The notes beneath the pieces were generated by a model, which was not told the DNA's origin, searched no databases, and saw only the letters and a list, made by a program, of their open reading frames with translations. A stretch of DNA of 23,324 nucleotides from a virus: IMG/VR virus record IMGVR_UViG_3300045110_000358, positions 1-23,324 of that record. One strand, written 5' to 3'. Position 1 is the stretch's first letter. Each line of letters begins with the position of its first letter. Of this stretch, positions 15,436 to 20,478 are shown piece after piece. The position numbers were made by a program, and so were the translations under genes.

Positions 15436-16250
15436 TGCCACGCAGCTATCCATACGGGCGCGTCCCGTCGTCGATCGCCACCGTCATCTCGGAGCGGTTC
15501 GAACGGCCCTTCGTCGACTGCGGCTACTGCTCGGGCCAGATGGTCATCCGCTCGGCGCGGGCCGGCATCAGCGACGACGGCAGCCGCGAGGGCCATCGCA
15601 TCCGGGCGGCCGGCGGTCGTCCCCACTGGGCCGGGAACACGTCGTCGGAGCTGCGCAAGGGCACCTACGACGCCTATAGGGTGAACCTCCTCGGGATCTC
15701 GAAGGACGGCGTCCTGCCCCGGGTCAAGCAGGGCTTCGCCGTCGCAGTGTCATTGACCTACGCCAAGCTCCCCGCGTACCTCAAGGTCCAGGTCAACGAC
15801 TTCGCCCACTGCTGCATGGTCAAGGGCCACCGCACGGCGGGCGGGGTCGACTACGTCGGCTTCTTCGATCCGCTCTGGGAGCAGGGCAGCCAGGGGACGT
15901 GGGCGAAGTGGACCGACATCGTGGGGGCGCTGTGGTCCACCGGGCATTCCACGAGCACCGTCAAGTACGTGCCTGTGGGTGCCCGCTACACCGTCCACAT
16001 CGCCAAGGGTGCGACCGTCCGGACGTACACCGTCCATCCCGCGAGCGCATCCGCGCCGCGCTGCATCTTGCGCTGGAAGGACGCGACGTGGGGACGCGCC
16101 GGCTCCAAGGCGAGCTGCACGCTGCCGGGCTCGCTGCGGACCTGCGATGGCGCATCGAGCGCCACCGTCGTGCTCGTCACCAGCGGCGCGTTCAAGGACA
16201 AGACGATCAAGGTCGACCCTGACTTCGGTGTCACGGTGACGGAGGCATGA
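15435..16250 (+). CDS. C39-like cysteine peptidase, candidate endolysin
   Basis: A 271-residue protein after the holin candidate. Three segments line up with papain-like C39 peptidases: DCGYCSGQMVIRSA (catalytic-type C29; C39 pattern DCG...M), FAHCCMVKG (H125; pattern H-hydrophobic-VVxG) and GFFDPLW (D145; pattern DP). Residues about 175-271 form a separate beta-rich, cysteine-containing domain (CILRW, CTLPGSLRTC) that could bind cell wall. Location suggests cleavage of peptidoglycan peptide bridges at lysis. No amidase, muramidase or transglycosylase motif is seen here or elsewhere in the window. An excellent ribosome site (GGGAGGTG) precedes the ATG, and the end overlaps the next gene by ATGA. 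A maturation protease or other tail-tip peptidase is the alternative. Confidence 0.6.
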   Translation: MPRSYPYGRVPSSIATVISERFERPFVDCGYCSGQMVIRSARAGISDDGSREGHRIRAAGGRPHWAGNTSSELRKGTYDAYRVNLLGISKDGVLPRVKQGFAVAVSLTYAKLPAYLKVQVNDFAHCCMVKGHRTAGGVDYVGFFDPLWEQGSQGTWAKWTDIVGALWSTGHSTSTVKYVPVGARYTVHIAKGATVRTYTVHPASASAPRCILRWKDATWGRAGSKASCTLPGSLRTCDGASSATVVLVTSGAFKDKTIKVDPDFGVTVTEA

Positions 16251-16375
16251 TGGACGACGACGACACGATCGCGGCCGACCCGGACGAGGACGAGACCGCG
16301 GTCAGCGTGGCCCACATCACCGACGGCTCGACTCCCGGTGAGAACCAGGAGGTCGGGCTCGGCGTCGAGAGCTAG
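16247..16375 (+). CDS. acidic 42-residue protein of unknown function
   Basis: A short ORF that starts with ATGATG, overlapping the peptidase stop as ATGA, with GGAGG 16241-16245 just upstream. It begins MMDDDD and continues with many Asp and Glu (DPDEDETAV), then a neutral tail ending EVGLGVES. Such strongly acidic mini-proteins are common in phages, and some mimic DNA or inhibit host proteins; nothing here proves that. Its stop TAG lies in CTAG 16372-16375, which is at the same time the stop of the leftward gene that follows. No helix or membrane segment is predicted by eye. Confidence 0.65.
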   Translation: MMDDDDTIAADPDEDETAVSVAHITDGSTPGENQEVGLGVES

Positions 16376-16659
16376 GACCGGCGCTCGGCGAGGATGGCGT
16401 CGAGGCTGTCCCACTCGGTCGCCGTGACGATCCCGGCGTTCAGTGCTCGTTCCAGCACGTTGCGCAGCCGTTCGACGACATCCACGTCCAGCGCGTCGGC
16501 GCGGGCCTCGGCCAGTGCCGGATACGGGGTGCCGTCGGCGGCCATGAAGTCGAAGGGCTTCAGGGGCATGACCATGTGCGGCCCATCGTGACCGAGTATG
16601 TGCTGACACCGCTGGTTCACGCGCCAGTCGCAACGCTGCTCGCTCGGTACAGTGGTCAT
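16372..16659 (-). CDS. small zinc-motif protein with CxnC-GHxGPH signature
   Basis: A 95-residue leftward protein. Residues near 9-27 read CDWRVNQRC...ILGHDGPH, matching a small zinc-binding signature (C...C...GHxGPH) often seen in actinobacterial and actinophage proteins. The rest is helical, with a leucine/valine-rich stretch (ALDVDVVERLRNVLERALNAG) near the C terminus that could dimerise. The start at 16659 is preferred because AAGGAGA lies 8 to 9 bases upstream; an in-frame ATG at 16689 has none. It faces the rightward gene at 16688 head-to-head across 28 bases and meets the acidic gene tail-to-tail on a shared CTAG. Function unknown. Confidence 0.65.
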   Translation of the reverse strand: MTTVPSEQRCDWRVNQRCQHILGHDGPHMVMPLKPFDFMAADGTPYPALAEARADALDVDVVERLRNVLERALNAGIVTATEWDSLDAILAERRS

Positions 16660-16667
16660 CGACCCAT

Positions 16668-16680
16668 TCTCCTTCGGAGG
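16668..16680. promoter_or_regulatory. mirrored ribosome binding sites of a divergent gene pair
   Basis: The 28 bases between the leftward start (16659) and rightward start (16688) hold AAGGAGA on the minus strand (16668-16674) and CGGAGG on the plus strand (16675-16680). They touch and form an inverted repeat, CTCC-TTC-GGAG. No room remains for two promoters, so transcription must start within the neighbouring genes. Confidence 0.5.
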
Positions 16681-16687
16681 TTCTGAC

Positions 16688-16861
16688 ATGGCGGACTACA
16701 CGATCAGCATCAGCGGCGTGGACGAGGCGAAGCTCAAGGAGGCCGTGGACATCGCCGTGGAGGCCGTCCGCGGGGCGCTGCAGAAGGCGGGCCTCGGCGA
16801 TCTCGAGGTCGACGCCTCGGCCGCCGAGAGCGCCGCGCAGGACGACACCGCGGCGGTCTAG
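16688..16861 (+). CDS. 57-residue protein of unknown function
   Basis: A rightward mini-gene with CGGAGG 7 bases before the ATG. The protein starts MADYTISISGVDEAKLKEAV and has a helical centre (AVDIAVEAVRGALQKAGLGDL) and an acidic, alanine-rich tail (ASAAESAAQDDTAAV). A beta strand followed by one amphipathic helix suggests a small dimerising or partner-binding protein. It is not recognised. Its stop shares CTAG 16858-16861 with the stop of the leftward gene downstream. Placed between two leftward genes, it must have its own rightward transcript or be read from the late operon. Confidence 0.6.
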   Translation: MADYTISISGVDEAKLKEAVDIAVEAVRGALQKAGLGDLEVDASAAESAAQDDTAAV

Positions 16862-17124
16862 GCGAAGGCCAGGCCGCAGTGGTTGCAGAGCCGCTCGCGG
16901 TCGGCGGCGACGGTCTTGCCGCAGTGGACGCAGACGCGGCCCGTCGTCCCCGGCTTCGGTGCCGATGACATCGCCGCCCAGACCAGGCCGATCGGCCCCA
17001 TGAGGAAGCCCATGATGCCGGCCGAGCCGGCGTCGTCGCGGCCCTTCTGGGCGACGATCAGATAGGCGCCGATGCCGCAGATGAGCCAGATCGCGCCAGC
17101 GATCAGCAGGGTTGTTTCGTCCAT
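16858..17124 (-). CDS. membrane protein with C-terminal zinc ribbon
   Basis: An 88-residue leftward protein. Helix 1 is about residues 5-25 (TLLIAGAIWLICGIGAYLIV) and helix 2 about 35-53 (AGIMGFLMGPIGLVWAAMS), joined by a short charged loop (QKGRDDAGS). The C-terminal part is a zinc ribbon with two CxxC knuckles, C65/C68 (CVHC) and C80/C83 (CNHC). A ribbon after two membrane helices resembles small host proteins of unknown role, and is a plausible layout for a superinfection-exclusion or membrane-sensing protein, which is speculation. It starts 5 bases after the HTH gene stop, with GGAGA upstream, so it is the third gene of a leftward operon. Confidence 0.7.
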   Translation of the reverse strand: MDETTLLIAGAIWLICGIGAYLIVAQKGRDDAGSAGIMGFLMGPIGLVWAAMSSAPKPGTTGRVCVHCGKTVAADRERLCNHCGLAFA

Positions 17125-17129
17125 GAGTG

Positions 17130-17303
17130 TCAGATCTCCGAGGTAGACGGCCGGCGGTTCTCGCGGCCATAGCGTTCGACTTCGGCAGGGTCCACGATCC
17201 AGTCGCGGCCGAGCTTGCGGGCGGCCAGGCTGCCCCGCTTGATGGCCGCTCGCAGGTTGGCGGCGGTCACTCCGAGGAGCGCCGCCGCTTCGAGAAGGGT
17301 CAT
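17130..17303 (-). CDS. excisionase-like helix-turn-helix DNA-binding protein
   Basis: A 57-residue protein starting MTLLEAAALLGVTAANLRAAIKRG, a MerR-like/HTH_17 winged-helix core in which EAAALLGVTAANLRAAIKRGSL is the helix-turn-helix and KLGRDWIVDPAEVERY the wing and closing helix. Such proteins act as excisionases or regulators. No integrase is visible, so a regulatory role is at least as likely. The start ATG overlaps the stop of the 27-residue gene before it (ATGA). A longer reading from 17369 is possible but overlaps that gene entirely. The operator-like repeats at 17430-17500 are natural candidates for its binding. Confidence 0.72.
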   Translation of the reverse strand: MTLLEAAALLGVTAANLRAAIKRGSLAARKLGRDWIVDPAEVERYGRENRRPSTSEI

Positions 17304-17383
17304 CGTGGGGCCTTGTGTCCAGTGCAGGTCGCCGTGGGTCGGCTGATCCGATATCCACACTTCGGGCAACGTTCCTGCGCCAT
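17300..17383 (-). CDS. 27-residue zinc-knuckle microprotein
   Basis: A leftward ORF of 27 codons preceded by GGAG 8 bases upstream (17392-17395 on the plus strand). The protein contains CPKCGYRISRPTATCTGH: a CxxC knuckle (C6, C9), then C20 and H23, enough for one zinc ion, inside a very small peptide. It overlaps the HTH gene by ATGA, the coupling used by most genes here, and is the first gene of the leftward operon. Both the coupling and the cysteine pattern argue against chance. A role with the HTH protein, for example as a co-regulator, is inference. Confidence 0.68.
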   Translation of the reverse strand: MAQERCPKCGYRISRPTATCTGHKAPR

Positions 17384-17424
17384 CTCGTTCGCTCCGTTTC
17401 TGCTGCGTTGTTCTTGATGTGCTT

Positions 17425-17453
17425 ACATTGCGCTAGCGCGTACTAGGTGTCAA
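17425..17453 (-). promoter_or_regulatory. leftward promoter candidate for the microprotein-HTH operon
   Basis: On the minus strand a perfect TTGACA (17453-17448) is followed after 17 bases by CAATGT (17430-17425), a poor -10. The -35 box lies between the arms CTAGG (17443-17447) and CCTAG (17457-17461), so a repressor bound there would block it. A start near 17418 would give a leader of about 35 bases. Confidence 0.4.
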
Positions 17454-17500
17454 TACCCTAGCGTAAACTGTAAGCAAGGTTGTGACGCTGGCGTAAACGG
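17430..17500. repeat. operator-like repeats and palindrome
   Basis: The perfect 10-bp palindrome GCGCTAGCGC spans 17430-17439. CTAGCGTAAACTG (17458-17470) and CTGGCGTAAACGG (17488-17500) are direct repeats agreeing at 11 of 13 bases, 30 bases apart, close to three helical turns. A weaker relative, CTAGCGCGTAC, begins at 17433. Inverted CTAGG/CCTAG arms (17443-17447, 17457-17461) flank a leftward TTGACA. This spacing suits cooperative protein binding. Confidence 0.5.
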
Positions 17501-17537
17501 GCGGGACGTGCATGTACACGGGTCATAGAATGAGGGA

Positions 17538-17579
17538 GCCGGGGGGCTTCCGAGGCTCGATACCGAAGAGCCCCCCGGC
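17538..17579. terminator. strong 11-bp hairpin, possible terminator or origin-type structure
   Basis: GCCGGGGGGCT (17538-17548) and AGCCCCCCGGC (17569-17579) are perfect reverse complements around a 20-base loop. No U-run follows on either strand, so rho-independent termination is not certain. It could separate the two divergent operons or be a protein or replication signal. Confidence 0.4.
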
Positions 17580-17590
17580 ATGGTCATGTC

Positions 17591-17600
17591 GGGGGGGGGG
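17591..17600 (+). repeat. homopolymer of ten G
   Basis: Ten consecutive G bases follow the hairpin by 11 bases, the longest homopolymer noticed in the window. It is non-coding by my reading, so slippage would alter spacing between the hairpin and the promoter rather than a protein. The count itself may be unreliable because assemblers often miscount such runs. Confidence 0.6.
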
Positions 17601-17670
17601 CGCGGACTGGGCCGTCCTTCCCCGCGGCAGCGCCGCTACCCTACCCCACTCGTGCAACCGCTGACAACCC

Positions 17671-17698
17671 TTGACGTGACGCGGTACTCTGGTAGCAC
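17671..17698 (+). promoter_or_regulatory. rightward promoter candidate for the early operon
   Basis: TTGACG (17671-17676), a 16-base spacer and TAGCAC (17693-17698) stand about 115 bases before the methyltransferase ATG. The pair of cores (TTGAC, TAGCA) matches the capsid-operon candidate at 4211-4240. A start near 17705 would place two hairpins in the leader. Confidence 0.5.
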
Positions 17699-17759
17699 TG
17701 AGTAGCGAACCGATCTCCTGCGGTCCACGGTCCGGCTAGAGCACGAGCGTCTACTCAGT
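17697..17759 (+). repeat. 9-bp inverted repeat in the early-operon leader
   Basis: ACTGAGTAG (17697-17705) and CTACTCAGT (17751-17759) are perfect reverse complements 45 bases apart, extended by GGT/ACC with a 3-base bulge. The 5' arm overlaps the end of the promoter and probable start of transcription, so it may be a leader RNA stem or a DNA-looping operator pair. The intervening DNA repeats CGGTCC twice in tandem (17721, 17728). Confidence 0.45.
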
Positions 17760-17776
17760 ACCTTGGGCTCGACGGT

Positions 17777-17794
17777 CCCCCGGCGCACTGGGGG
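17777..17794 (+). repeat. CCCCC/GGGGG hairpin before the methyltransferase start
   Basis: CCCCC (17777-17781) pairs with GGGGG (17790-17794) around an 8-base loop, ending 18 bases before ATG 17813 and beside a G-rich weak ribosome site (17798-17803). It could tune methyltransferase translation. The short stem makes this a modest call. Confidence 0.35.
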
Positions 17795-17812
17795 TTGGTG
17801 GGGAAACAGCCG

Positions 17813-18592
17813 ATGTGGGTATCAGACCGACTGCTGAAGGCAGCGGACCTCGATGTCACGCGGGCGACATTACGGGTCGCCCTGGAGCTCGGGTCGTGGC
17901 GAGTCAAGGTCGCGGGCGCCACATGGCGATATCGGCCACTCACCTTATCGGAAGCTGATGGGCCAAGGCCCCGGCTTCTAGGCCTCTTCTGCGGCGCGGG
18001 CGGCGCCGCCGTCGGCTACCGCCGGGCCGGCTTCGACGTCGTCGGCGTCGACATCGCACCGCAGCCGCACTACCCCTTCGAGTTCCACCAGGCCGACGCC
18101 CTGACGTGGCCGCTGGACGGCTTCGACGCGATCCACGCGTCACCACCGTGCCAGGCCTACTCGTGGTCAGCCCGACGGTGGCACGACGTCGAACGTGTCG
18201 ACCTCGTCGAGCCGACTCGAGATCGGCTGCGATCCGTCGCGGTGCCGTTCGTCATCGAGAACGTCATCGGGGCGCCGCTCCACCAGCCCTTCACGCTGTG
18301 TGGCCGGATGTTCGGCCTGCCGCTCATCCGCCATCGGCGGTTCGAGTCGTCGGCCCTGCTCTGGCCGCTGCCCGGTCATCCCCGTCACGTCGGTCTGGTC
18401 GGTCGCGGTGAGGCCGTCACGGTCGCCGGCCACGGTGGCGACAACATCCGCGGCCACGGCAGCCGCGCAGACAAGCAGCGGGCGATGGGCATCGACTGGA
18501 TGTCCGACGTCGAGCTGAATGAGGCCATCCCGCCCGCCTACACCGAGTGGATCGGCGCCCAGCTCCTGCGGGCTCTGGCGGTGGCGGCATGA
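17813..18592 (+). CDS. C5-cytosine DNA methyltransferase
   Basis: A 259-residue enzyme that would transfer a methyl group from S-adenosylmethionine to carbon 5 of cytosine. Motifs are in canonical order: I, LLGLFCGAGGAAVGY (FCGAGG 59-64); IV, SPPCQ with catalytic C113; VI, ENV 149-151; VIII, RHRRF 173-177; and X-like IPPAYTEWIG 239-248. The region between VIII and X is short, so little target-recognition domain remains. An extra N-terminal part of about 50 residues precedes motif I (DRLLKAADLDVTRATLRVALELGSWRVKVAGATWRY) and resembles a small helix-strand domain. ATG 17813 is chosen; TTG 17795 is in frame upstream. No restriction enzyme lies next to it, so it is best read as an orphan methylase protecting phage DNA. 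It overlaps the next gene (ATGA). Confidence 0.88.
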   Translation: MWVSDRLLKAADLDVTRATLRVALELGSWRVKVAGATWRYRPLTLSEADGPRPRLLGLFCGAGGAAVGYRRAGFDVVGVDIAPQPHYPFEFHQADALTWPLDGFDAIHASPPCQAYSWSARRWHDVERVDLVEPTRDRLRSVAVPFVIENVIGAPLHQPFTLCGRMFGLPLIRHRRFESSALLWPLPGHPRHVGLVGRGEAVTVAGHGGDNIRGHGSRADKQRAMGIDWMSDVELNEAIPPAYTEWIGAQLLRALAVAA

Positions 18593-18987
18593 CCCTTGAC
18601 CGCCGCTCCGACAATGGACGTTCCGGGCTCGACGGCGCCGTATCTGCCTACGGCCTTCCGCGTCCCCGTCTATTGCCCGATCACGAACACAGCCCGCGCC
18701 TGTGCGCGACGTGTATGGGTGAGCGACACGCCGAGCTCGTAGCCGCCCCACGTGCCCGCGTCTCGGCCGCCCTCGTGGCCGAGGCGATCGAGAAGGCCGA
18801 TGGTGACGTCTGGCCCGCGATCAACCGCTTCAACATCAGCTACCCCCACGCCTGCCGCATCCGGGCCGGCTGGCGAGGCGCGAGGCGGGTCGCGGCTCCC
18901 CTGCCCTACCACTCGCGGGCCTGGACGTCGGGCAGGCGCAACGGCTGGTCGTCGGACTTCGACGTCATCGATGGAGGGGCTGCATGA
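18589..18987 (+). CDS. unknown 132-residue protein with CxxC and a helical DNA-binding-like domain
   Basis: Starts inside the methyltransferase stop (ATGA) and overlaps the next gene by ATGA. Residues near 39-46 read CATCMGERH, a single zinc-knuckle-like CxxC with a nearby His. The C-terminal part (about 58-105) is helical: RVSAALVAEAIEKADGDVWPAINRFNISYPHACRIRAGW, where the last half reads like a helix-turn-helix. The protein ends with a basic, aromatic tail (SGRRNGWSSDFDV). Coupling to the methylase suggests a related job, for example a regulator or recruitment factor. No family is recognised. Confidence 0.6.
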   Translation: MTLDRRSDNGRSGLDGAVSAYGLPRPRLLPDHEHSPRLCATCMGERHAELVAAPRARVSAALVAEAIEKADGDVWPAINRFNISYPHACRIRAGWRGARRVAAPLPYHSRAWTSGRRNGWSSDFDVIDGGAA

Positions 18988-19289
18988 GCCTCGGCGTCGG
19001 CCTGTACTCGTCATTCGACGAGCAGCACGCAGCCCACCGACGTGCCGGGTGCCCGACCTGTGCCCGTGACGTGGACACCGCCCGCCTCGTCCGGACGGTC
19101 GAGTCGGTCCAGGCCGACATCGCCGAACAGTTCGGCCTGCGCTACGACCGCCAGTCCTGGGAGATCTACGTCGGCCACCAGATGCAGCGGATCCTCGACG
19201 TGCTGGCCCCAGCGGAGGAGACGCCGGCCGAGGCCCTCAACCACGCCATCCACGACGCGACGGGCTACAAGCCGGCGGAGGACCGCTGA
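18984..19289 (+). CDS. unknown 101-residue protein with CPTC motif
   Basis: Coupled to the previous gene by ATGA. It opens with SLGVGLYSSFDEQHAAHRRAGCPTCARD, where H15, H18, C23 and C26 could make a HHCC zinc site. The rest is helical with heptad-like spacing (RTVESVQADIAEQFGLRYDRQSWEIYVGHQMQRILDVLAP), fitting an oligomeric partner protein. It is small and not recognised. It lies among DNA-metabolism genes, so a role in replication or recombination is reasonable but unproven. Confidence 0.6.
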   Translation: MSLGVGLYSSFDEQHAAHRRAGCPTCARDVDTARLVRTVESVQADIAEQFGLRYDRQSWEIYVGHQMQRILDVLAPAEETPAEALNHAIHDATGYKPAEDR

Positions 19290-19292
19290 CCC

Positions 19293-19550
19293 GTGACCTA
19301 CCCACCGCCGCACTCGTACCGCTTCCAGCGCTTGAGCGAGGACCAGTACGACGCGATCCACAAGGCCCTCGCGGCGGGCGTTCGCCATGCCGATCTCGCC
19401 CGCGAGTACGGCGTCTCGGTTCGGACGATCTACCGCGTCGGCGCCCGCGCCCGCAACCCGGTCATCCGCACCGTCGTCGGGCCGTGGACGACCCGCTACG
19501 CCATCACCGACGTCGGCCCGGTCCAGATCGAGCCGTGGCGGCCACGATGA
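19293..19550 (+). CDS. helix-turn-helix protein, resolvase/HTH_23-like
   Basis: An 85-residue protein from GTG 19293, 11 bases after GGAGG (19277-19281). Residues 17-47 read DQYDAIHKALAAGVRHADLAREYGVSVRTIYRV, a classical helix-turn-helix of the HTH_23/Hin type (turn GV before SVRTIYR). A basic region and a short beta tail follow (TRYAITDVGPVQIEPWRPR). It probably binds DNA as a dimer and may regulate the early operon it sits in. It overlaps the exonuclease gene by ATGA. Confidence 0.7.
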   Translation: MTYPPPHSYRFQRLSEDQYDAIHKALAAGVRHADLAREYGVSVRTIYRVGARARNPVIRTVVGPWTTRYAITDVGPVQIEPWRPR

Positions 19551-20473
19551 CGGCCCTCGAGCAAGGGTCCGACGCCTGGCGGGAGGCCCGCCGGACCCTC
19601 GTCACGGCGACCGACATGACGAAGATCCTGCCCCTGTCGCCGTTCGGCTGCGAACAGGACGTGGCCGACGAGAAGCGGTACGGCATCAGCCAGCCGGCCA
19701 CCCTGCGGATGCGGGTCGGCAACGCCGTCGAGCCGCTGATCGCCGAGGCATACACCGAGCAGACGGGGCGCCGCGTCCAGCGGGTCCACGGCCTGAAGGT
19801 CCACCCGACCCTCGCCTGGGCAGCAGCTTCGCCGGACTTCCGGGTCGTCGGCGAGCGACGGCTGATGGAAGCCAAGTGGTCGGGCTCGCGGACACGCTTC
19901 GCCGAGGGTCTGCCCCAGGACGTCGAGGCCCAAGTGCGTTGGCAGCTCGGCGTGACCGGCCTGCCGGTGGCCGACGTGGCCGTCCTGCTGGGCGGTGACA
20001 GCCTGGAGGTCTTCGAGGTCGAGCACGACGCCGCCGTCTTCGACGACATGGTCGCCATCGCGGAGGACTTCCGGGCGCGGCTGGAGGCCGGCGGCCCGTT
20101 CAGCCGTGACGCCGCCGCCATCAAGCGGGCGTTCCCCCGCGACGACGGCTCGGAGATGATCGCCGACGCCGAGCTGGTGGAGGCGGTCCAGGCGCTCGTC
20201 GGACTGCGCTCGCAGCGCAAGGAGATGGAGGCCGCCGAGGAACGGATCGAGACGGCCATCAAGTCACGGATGGGCGAGACGGCCAGGCTCGTCGGGCCTG
20301 GCTTCTCGGTTCTGTGGCGACAGACGAAGGACGTGGAACAGACCGACTGGAAGTCGGTCGCCGACGGCCTTCTGCGTCAGCTGCCCGAGCCGGAGCGCGC
20401 CGCGCTCGTCGGGATCGCAACGAGCGTGAAGCCCGGGTTCCGACCCTTCCGGGTGATGCTCGAGAAGGAGTAG
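19547..20473 (+). CDS. YqaJ-like recombination exonuclease
   Basis: A 308-residue PD-(D/E)XK nuclease of the YqaJ/lambda-exonuclease type, which resects double-stranded ends to single strands for annealing. The N-terminal signature EQGSDAWREARRTLVTATD (5-23) is typical; active-site candidates are D97 in SPDF, E108 and K110 in LMEAKWS and Q129 or Q133 in QVRWQLG. The C-terminal region (about 200-308) is an added helical and beta part (RSQRKEMEAAEERIETAIKSRM) like those of longer family members. ATG 19547 is chosen because it overlaps the upstream stop (ATGA). It is followed at once by a single-strand annealing protein, the usual two-gene recombinase pair. Confidence 0.85.
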   Translation: MTALEQGSDAWREARRTLVTATDMTKILPLSPFGCEQDVADEKRYGISQPATLRMRVGNAVEPLIAEAYTEQTGRRVQRVHGLKVHPTLAWAAASPDFRVVGERRLMEAKWSGSRTRFAEGLPQDVEAQVRWQLGVTGLPVADVAVLLGGDSLEVFEVEHDAAVFDDMVAIAEDFRARLEAGGPFSRDAAAIKRAFPRDDGSEMIADAELVEAVQALVGLRSQRKEMEAAEERIETAIKSRMGETARLVGPGFSVLWRQTKDVEQTDWKSVADGLLRQLPEPERAALVGIATSVKPGFRPFRVMLEKE

Positions 20474-20478
20474 CCGTT

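Larger units (their letters stand above)
17384..17812. other. 429-base non-coding control region
   Basis: This stretch separates the leftward accessory operon from the rightward early operon. No ORF in it has coding support. From left to right it holds a leftward promoter candidate, operator-like repeats and a palindrome (17430-17500), a strong hairpin (17538-17579), a run of ten G (17591-17600), a rightward promoter (17671-17698) and two leader hairpins (17697-17759 and 17777-17794). The components are listed separately. It is the likely genetic switch of the phage, although no repressor gene is recognised. Confidence 0.6.

Noticed and set aside
16372-17383. Reading this island as an integration module with excisionase
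   Set aside because: No integrase and no att-type core are seen in the window, so the excisionase-like HTH protein alone cannot show lysogeny.
17127-17417. A 96-codon plus-strand ORF opposite the HTH and microprotein genes
   Set aside because: The minus strand has a clear HTH domain, zinc motif and ATGA coupling; the plus frame has no recognisable content.
17530-17664. A 44-codon ORF from ATG 17530 across the hairpin and G10
   Set aside because: No ribosome site, low-complexity product and dependence on an exact G-run length; more likely non-coding.
17795-17812. TTG 17795 as the methyltransferase start
   Set aside because: It is possible in frame but overlaps the leader hairpin arm and offers no better ribosome site; ATG 17813 was preferred.
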